From Eubacteriales bacterium (GTDB taxonomy: Bacteria > Bacillota > Clostridia > Saccharofermentanales > UBA5734), in contig JAQVJP010000013.1 of NCBI GenBank assembly GCA_028695145.1, positions 1 through 38,217 on the forward strand: a stretch of 38,217 nt of DNA, written 5' to 3'. The notes beneath the pieces are model-generated. The model did not search any database. It was given only the letters and a program-made list of their open reading frames with translations, and had not been told where the DNA came from. This document shows positions 34,323-38,217 of this stretch, piece after piece (within the stretch, counting starts at the first letter, position 1; every line of letters begins with the position of its first letter). The translations under genes and the position numbers were made by a program.

Positions 34323-36392
34323 TCAGACCGCATATTCTTTGCGCTCTTTATATTCCTGCTGTTTACCATCATTCCAATTCTTAAGCGGACGATAATAACC
34401 GGTTATACGGCTGTAAACTTCTGTCTCACGTCCACAGGTTGGACAGTTAGTCTGTTCACCAGGCAAGTATCCATGGTCAGGACAGACTGAATATGTTGGA
34501 CTCATTGTATAGTAAGGTAATCTGTAATTTTCCGCAACAGTCTTAATCAATCTGGCTGTTGATCGCCAATCCGGCAGCTTCTCACCCAGGAAAATATGAA
34601 AAACTGTTCCACTGGTATAGAGAGTCTGCAAATTGTCCTGAATATCCAGAGCCTGAAAAACATCATCGGTGAAACTAACCGGCAAATGCGAACTATTTGT
34701 GTAATACGGAGTTTCTCCCTTGCCGCCCGCCGTAATAATATCCGGATATATTCTGGTATCTATACGTGCAAGACGATATGTTGTAGATTCAGCAGGAGTT
34801 GCTTCAAGATTATATAAATCACCATATTTCTCCTGATAGTCAGAAAGTCGATTACGCATATGATTAAGAACATCCTGAGCGAATTTCTGAGCTTGGGGAT
34901 TTATTAAATCCGCTTTGAGCCAGGATGCGTTAAGCCCCGCTTCGTTCATACCTATTAGACCGATAGTTGAAAAATGGTTGCGGAAAGTACCAAGATAACG
35001 TTTTGTATAAGGATACAGACCGGCGTCAAGTAGTCTGCTTGTTACATCACGTTTAGTCTTCAACGATCTGGCCGCGATATCCATCTGCTTATCAAGGCGC
35101 TGATAGAAGTCTTCTTCGCTATTTGACAGATATGCGATTCGAGGCAGATTAATTGTCACAACGCCAATTGAACCGGTACTCTCGCCACTGCCGAAGAAAC
35201 CGCCGCCCTTCTTGCGCAGCTCGCGCAAATCAAGACGCAAACGACAACACATACTTCTGACATCTGAAGGCTGCATATCGCTGTTTACATAATTGGAGAA
35301 ATAAGGGGTACCATATTTTGCTGTCATTTCAAACAGCAATCTGTTGTTTTCAGTCTCAGACCAGTCAAAATCGCGTGTAATTGAATAAGTGGGTATCGGA
35401 TACTGAAAACCTCGGCCTTCATAATCGCCCTCAAGCATAACTGTGAGGAACGCTTTGTTAATCATATCCATCTCGCGCTGACAATCACCATAGGTGAAGT
35501 CCATAGGTTGTCCGCCAATAATCGCCGGAGTATGCGCCAGATCTGGTGGCACAGTCCAGTCAAGAGTAATATTGGTAAAAGGAGCCTGCGTACCCCAGCG
35601 GCTCGGCGTGTTCACACCGTACACAAAAGACTCTATACATTTCTGTACCTGTTCCTGGTCAAGATTATCTGCTCTGACAAAAGGCGCAAGATAAGTATCA
35701 AAAGAGCTGAAAGCCTGAGCACCTGCCCATTCATTCTGCATTATGCCAAGGAAATTAACCATCTGATTGCATAAACTTGCCAGATGACGAGCCGGCGCGG
35801 AAGTAGTTTTACCGTTTATACCGCCAAGACCTTCACTGATCAGCTGCTGCAATGACCAACCGGCGCAATACCCGGTCAGCATAGACAAATCATGCAAATG
35901 AATATCACCATTTCTATGAGCGTCAGCAACCTCTTCATCATATATTTCTGATAACCAATAGTTGGCGGTGATGGAACCACTGTTAGATAGTATCAAACCA
36001 CCAACAGAATAAGTAACTGTCGAATTCTCCTTAACACGCCAATCCTCTATCTTGACATAATCATCAACAACTTTTCTATAATCAAGCAGTGTGTTCAAAA
36101 CATTTCTGGCATTCTCATGCTGTTTGCGATAGAGAATATAGGCTCTTGCCGCTTTTGTATATCCAGCTTGAATCAACACAGCTTCGACAGCATCCTGAAT
36201 TTGCTCGACAGTAATCACACCGGATTCGACCTGTGGTTCAAACTCCGCGGTTGCTCTCAGCGCGAGCAAGTCAAGCACAGAATCATCATAATTGATTTCC
36301 TGCGCCTCAAATGCTTTTTTAATCGCGTTTGTAATTTTACTGACTTCAAACGCGGCAACTCTGCCATCTCTCTTCTCAACTTGGTACCTCAT
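34323..36392 (-). CDS. nrdD: Anaerobic ribonucleoside-triphosphate reductase
   Basis: NrdD reduces NTPs to dNTPs without oxygen, using a glycyl radical. The 689-residue protein has an N-terminal ATP cone (VEKRDGRVAAFEVSKITNAI), the ten-stranded barrel with the active-site region including GYCAGWS, a C-terminal zinc site (VCPDHGYLPGEQTNCPTCG) and the glycyl radical G665 in RITGYYRPL. Start with AGGAGG upstream. nrdG lies 33 nt before it, transcribed first, in the same operon under a NrdR-box promoter. Its presence implies anaerobic growth. Confidence 0.97.
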   Translation of the reverse strand: MRYQVEKRDGRVAAFEVSKITNAIKKAFEAQEINYDDSVLDLLALRATAEFEPQVESGVITVEQIQDAVEAVLIQAGYTKAARAYILYRKQHENARNVLNTLLDYRKVVDDYVKIEDWRVKENSTVTYSVGGLILSNSGSITANYWLSEIYDEEVADAHRNGDIHLHDLSMLTGYCAGWSLQQLISEGLGGINGKTTSAPARHLASLCNQMVNFLGIMQNEWAGAQAFSSFDTYLAPFVRADNLDQEQVQKCIESFVYGVNTPSRWGTQAPFTNITLDWTVPPDLAHTPAIIGGQPMDFTYGDCQREMDMINKAFLTVMLEGDYEGRGFQYPIPTYSITRDFDWSETENNRLLFEMTAKYGTPYFSNYVNSDMQPSDVRSMCCRLRLDLRELRKKGGGFFGSGESTGSIGVVTINLPRIAYLSNSEEDFYQRLDKQMDIAARSLKTKRDVTSRLLDAGLYPYTKRYLGTFRNHFSTIGLIGMNEAGLNASWLKADLINPQAQKFAQDVLNHMRNRLSDYQEKYGDLYNLEATPAESTTYRLARIDTRIYPDIITAGGKGETPYYTNSSHLPVSFTDDVFQALDIQDNLQTLYTSGTVFHIFLGEKLPDWRSTARLIKTVAENYRLPYYTMSPTYSVCPDHGYLPGEQTNCPTCGRETEVYSRITGYYRPLKNWNDGKQQEYKERKEYAV

Positions 36393-36425
36393 ATCAGCCT
36401 CCTGAAAAATTATTTTGATTTTCTA

Positions 36426-37208
36426 TTACGCGATTTGTTCCGATCTCAACCTTACGCTCAGGCATTTCGTTCTAAGCAGGTTTCTGATTTCTGACATCTC
36501 AATCTCCGAATACGCTGACAATTTTAGTTCTGAACTCGAAGTATAGTCAGCAATAATTGGTGCCGTGCTCGTAAAACTCTGCAGATACCACCGCTCATCA
36601 TAATAGCCATCTGCACCAAGCTCATCAGCCATAATCAAGAGAGTATCTGTAGGATGCAGTTCTCTTGCCACAGTGGTACGGAGCTCATAATCTACACCAC
36701 TGTTCCTTAAGCAGCGCAGACTTAAGTACCATTTTTCATAAGCATGCTCTGCGTACTGTCTCTGATAATCAGTTTTATTCAAACCAACGGTTTCAGCATA
36801 ATGTGCGCGGCAGTTCTTATAATCCATGGCAACGTAATCTACCAGATTTAGATTAATAAGTCTGGTCAGTCTCTCTGGCAACAGGCCGTTTGTATCAAGC
36901 TTGATCTTAAGACCATAGCTTCTTATTCTCTTAATAAATTCCTCCAGATCATTTTGCAGCAGAGGTTCTCCGCCACTTATCACAACACCATCAAGCTGTT
37001 TGTGACGTTTATCGATATAAGACAGAAGCTCATTTTCCAGAGAATTTGAGTGATGAAGCTCTGAAACGGTGTCAGTTTCGGGCATCAAAACAAGACCAGC
37101 ATTGTGGCAATACGGACAGCGAAGCTGGCAACCTGTGGTAAAACAAATAGCTGCTGTTTGTGCAGGATAGTCCTGAAGTGTAAGCCTATTGTATCCCCCC
37201 AGATGCAT
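36426..37208 (-). CDS. nrdG: Anaerobic ribonucleotide reductase-activating radical SAM protein
   Basis: NrdG generates the glycyl radical on NrdD. I choose the ATG at 37208 (260 residues), with GGAGGG upstream; the longer frame to 37310 runs through the leader hairpin and is not credible. The radical SAM cluster motif is C27-x3-C31-x2-C34 (TTGCQLRCPYCHN), and the SAM-binding GGE motif is VISGGEPLLQ. The N-terminus (GGYNRLTLQDYPAQTAAICF) is that of the NrdG2 type, longer than E. coli NrdG. Confidence 0.93.
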   Translation of the reverse strand: MHLGGYNRLTLQDYPAQTAAICFTTGCQLRCPYCHNAGLVLMPETDTVSELHHSNSLENELLSYIDKRHKQLDGVVISGGEPLLQNDLEEFIKRIRSYGLKIKLDTNGLLPERLTRLINLNLVDYVAMDYKNCRAHYAETVGLNKTDYQRQYAEHAYEKWYLSLRCLRNSGVDYELRTTVARELHPTDTLLIMADELGADGYYDERWYLQSFTSTAPIIADYTSSSELKLSAYSEIEMSEIRNLLRTKCLSVRLRSEQIA

Positions 37209-37254
37209 AATACCCTCCGCGCTTTCCCTAACTGTAAACGGGCAAATAAAATAA

Positions 37255-37278
37255 GCTGCACACGCTAAAATGTGCAGC
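37255..37278 (-). promoter_or_regulatory. Hairpin in the nrdG leader, possible attenuator
   Basis: GCTGCACA (37278-37271) and TGTGCAGC (37262-37255) form a perfect 8-bp stem with an 8-nt loop on the minus strand, followed by TTATTTTATTTG. It lies between the promoter and the nrdG start. It may be the terminator of a short leader RNA, an attenuator, or a late terminator for the vWA gene. Confidence 0.5.
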
Positions 37279-37343
37279 CACAATGCTGTCAACATCTCTA
37301 CATAGCCCATCTGTTAAGTTGGAAACAAATTGATTACGTATAA

Positions 37344-37372
37344 ATGTTAATACTAAATGTAGTGAGTGTCAA
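37344..37372 (-). promoter_or_regulatory. Promoter of the nrdG-nrdD operon
   Basis: On the minus strand a perfect TTGACA (37372-37367), a 17-bp spacer and TAACAT (37349-37344). The spacer is filled by one of two NrdR boxes. The leader to nrdG is about 130 nt. Confidence 0.7.
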
Positions 37373-37396
37373 TATCTCTGACACAACATTTTGTGT
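37350..37396 (-). promoter_or_regulatory. Pair of NrdR boxes 31 bp apart
   Basis: Box 1, ACACAAAATGTTGTGT (37396-37381), is a near-perfect palindrome. Box 2, TCACTACATTTAGTAT (37365-37350), matches the same pattern and lies between the -35 and -10 boxes. Starts are exactly 31 bp apart, three helical turns, the known arrangement for the ATP/dATP-sensing repressor NrdR, which controls reductase operons. NrdR itself is not in the window. Confidence 0.78.
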
Positions 37397-37412
37397 AATA
37401 AATAGTAATATT

Positions 37413-38066
37413 TCAGTTTCTGCCCTGCCTCTTTTTGTAATCACTTTTGATATCCTTATTCCAGTCATCAGGCATTTCAGAATATTCTCTATAAGCAGCA
37501 ACAGTCTCACTCATTACCCGAAAATTCATCTCGACGCCTTCACTATCCGCGAGAAAATCCTGCGCACGATCAGCAGATATTCCGAAGCTGCCTGCAGTTT
37601 CTACAGCATCAATATTAGCTCCAAGGAAAATAAACTCCCACTTATATTTATTCTTCTGGTGTTCGATCATTTTCCTGATTCTACTCATTGAATACTCACG
37701 ACTGGAATTTTCCTGACCATCCGTAATGATCACAAAAAGAACATTATCTGCACGAAATTCGGCTGCGGTATTCTTCTGAGCATTGCCAATTTTATTGATC
37801 GTCCTGCCAATAGCATCAAGCAGAGCAGTAGAGCCACCGACATAATATTCCTTGTCACTGATTGGGCTTACTGCTTGAATCTCAATCCGGTCATGAAGAA
37901 GCTCATAATTATTGTCAAAAAGCACCGTAGTAATCAGGCATTTTCCTTCTACTTCTCTTTGCTTGGTTAACATAGAGTTAAACCCGCCGATAGTGTCACT
38001 TTCAAGTCCACCCATGGAACCGCTTCTGTCCAAAATGAATACCAACTCTGTTGCTTTACTTGTCAT
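37413..38066 (-). CDS. von Willebrand factor A (vWA) domain protein
   Basis: I choose the ATG at 38066 (217 residues), with AAGGAGG upstream. The MIDAS metal site is DRSGSM (residues ~12-17, ELVFILDRSGSMGG), with the threonine/serine of GGSTALLDAIG and the aspartate of VIITDGQENSS completing it. There is no signal peptide or TM helix, so it is cytoplasmic. Similar small vWA proteins occur near stress or tellurite-type gene sets, but nothing here identifies a partner. It ends 40 nt before the nrd promoter region. Confidence 0.88.
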   Translation of the reverse strand: MTSKATELVFILDRSGSMGGLESDTIGGFNSMLTKQREVEGKCLITTVLFDNNYELLHDRIEIQAVSPISDKEYYVGGSTALLDAIGRTINKIGNAQKNTAAEFRADNVLFVIITDGQENSSREYSMSRIRKMIEHQKNKYKWEFIFLGANIDAVETAGSFGISADRAQDFLADSEGVEMNFRVMSETVAAYREYSEMPDDWNKDIKSDYKKRQGRN

Positions 38067-38094
38067 AGCAATTATCCTCCTTGAAATATGGAGC

Positions 38095-38217
38095 TCATTC
38101 GAAAACTCGAATGGCTGTATTCCCAGTGGTCTCAAGTAGGGTTCCCGCACGGACAACCTCCACATTTCGACCACAGAAATCATAAAATAATAATGTTACA
38201 TCTTCATTAAACTCCAT
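38095..38217 (-). CDS. C-terminal part of an unidentified gene at the window edge
   Basis: The minus strand is open from the window edge to TGA at 38097-38095 and reads FYDFCGRNVEVVRAGTLLE and TTGNTAIRVFE. It ends 28 nt before the vWA start. An ATG stands exactly at the edge, but whether that is the real start cannot be seen. Family not recognised. Confidence 0.4.
   Translation of the reverse strand: MEFNEDVTLLFYDFCGRNVEVVRAGTLLETTGNTAIRVFE

Overview
The window reads as a chromosomal segment of an anaerobic Clostridia-type Firmicute. Supporting signs are an oxygen-independent class III ribonucleotide reductase (nrdD/nrdG), the cdaA-glmM-glmS gene cluster typical of Firmicutes, CUT1 sugar uptake with glycoside hydrolases, strong AGGAGG ribosome sites, and TGA used as an ordinary stop. 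Species cannot be named from the sequence. Nearly all genes lie on the minus strand; the clear plus-strand genes are the IS256 transposase and a LacI-type regulator.

Region 1 (1-12,444) is AT-rich accessory DNA next to the 3' end of glmS. At its left end are a fragment, a small membrane protein, and an Fe-S/metallochaperone-like gene cut in two by an IS256-family element with a 9-bp target duplication. Then comes one tightly packed minus-strand defence operon, in transcription order: truncated gene, HerA-like ATPase, PD-(D/E)XK-like protein, Ser/Thr kinase with TPR tail, CD-NTase, Cap15-like 2TM-beta-barrel effector (a two-gene CBASS), DUF262 + HNH protein, GIY-YIG + DUF1653 protein, HARE-HTH protein. 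Spacings are from 8-nt overlap to 56 nt. Between this operon and glmS are two arrays of one ~16-bp motif in inverted orientation: three widely spaced copies on the left, and three 20-bp tandem copies on the right that end in TGT 23 nt beyond the glmS stop. This matches the asymmetric ends and target site of Tn7-family transposons, so the defence island appears to sit at attTn7, next to a small tns-less Tn7-like element or relic.

Region 2 (12,468-23,283) is core metabolism: glmS, glmM and a CdaA diadenylate cyclase fused to a YbbR (CdaR-like) domain, coupling cell-wall amino-sugar synthesis to c-di-AMP; upstream lies a purine salvage operon, xpt followed by a BMP-family nucleoside ABC transporter (lipoprotein, double-NBD ATPase, two permeases).

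Region 3 (23,362-33,504) is carbohydrate use: a GH127 enzyme, a sugar-binding lipoprotein interrupted by one in-frame TGA, and two CUT1 permeases, all divergent from a LacI regulator with visible operators; then a Crp/Fnr regulator and a GH3 glycosidase. No transporter ATPase is present here.

Region 4 (33,692-38,217) holds a TetR regulator, nrdD and nrdG behind a strong promoter bearing a pair of NrdR boxes exactly 31 bp apart, a von Willebrand A protein, and a partial frame at the window edge.
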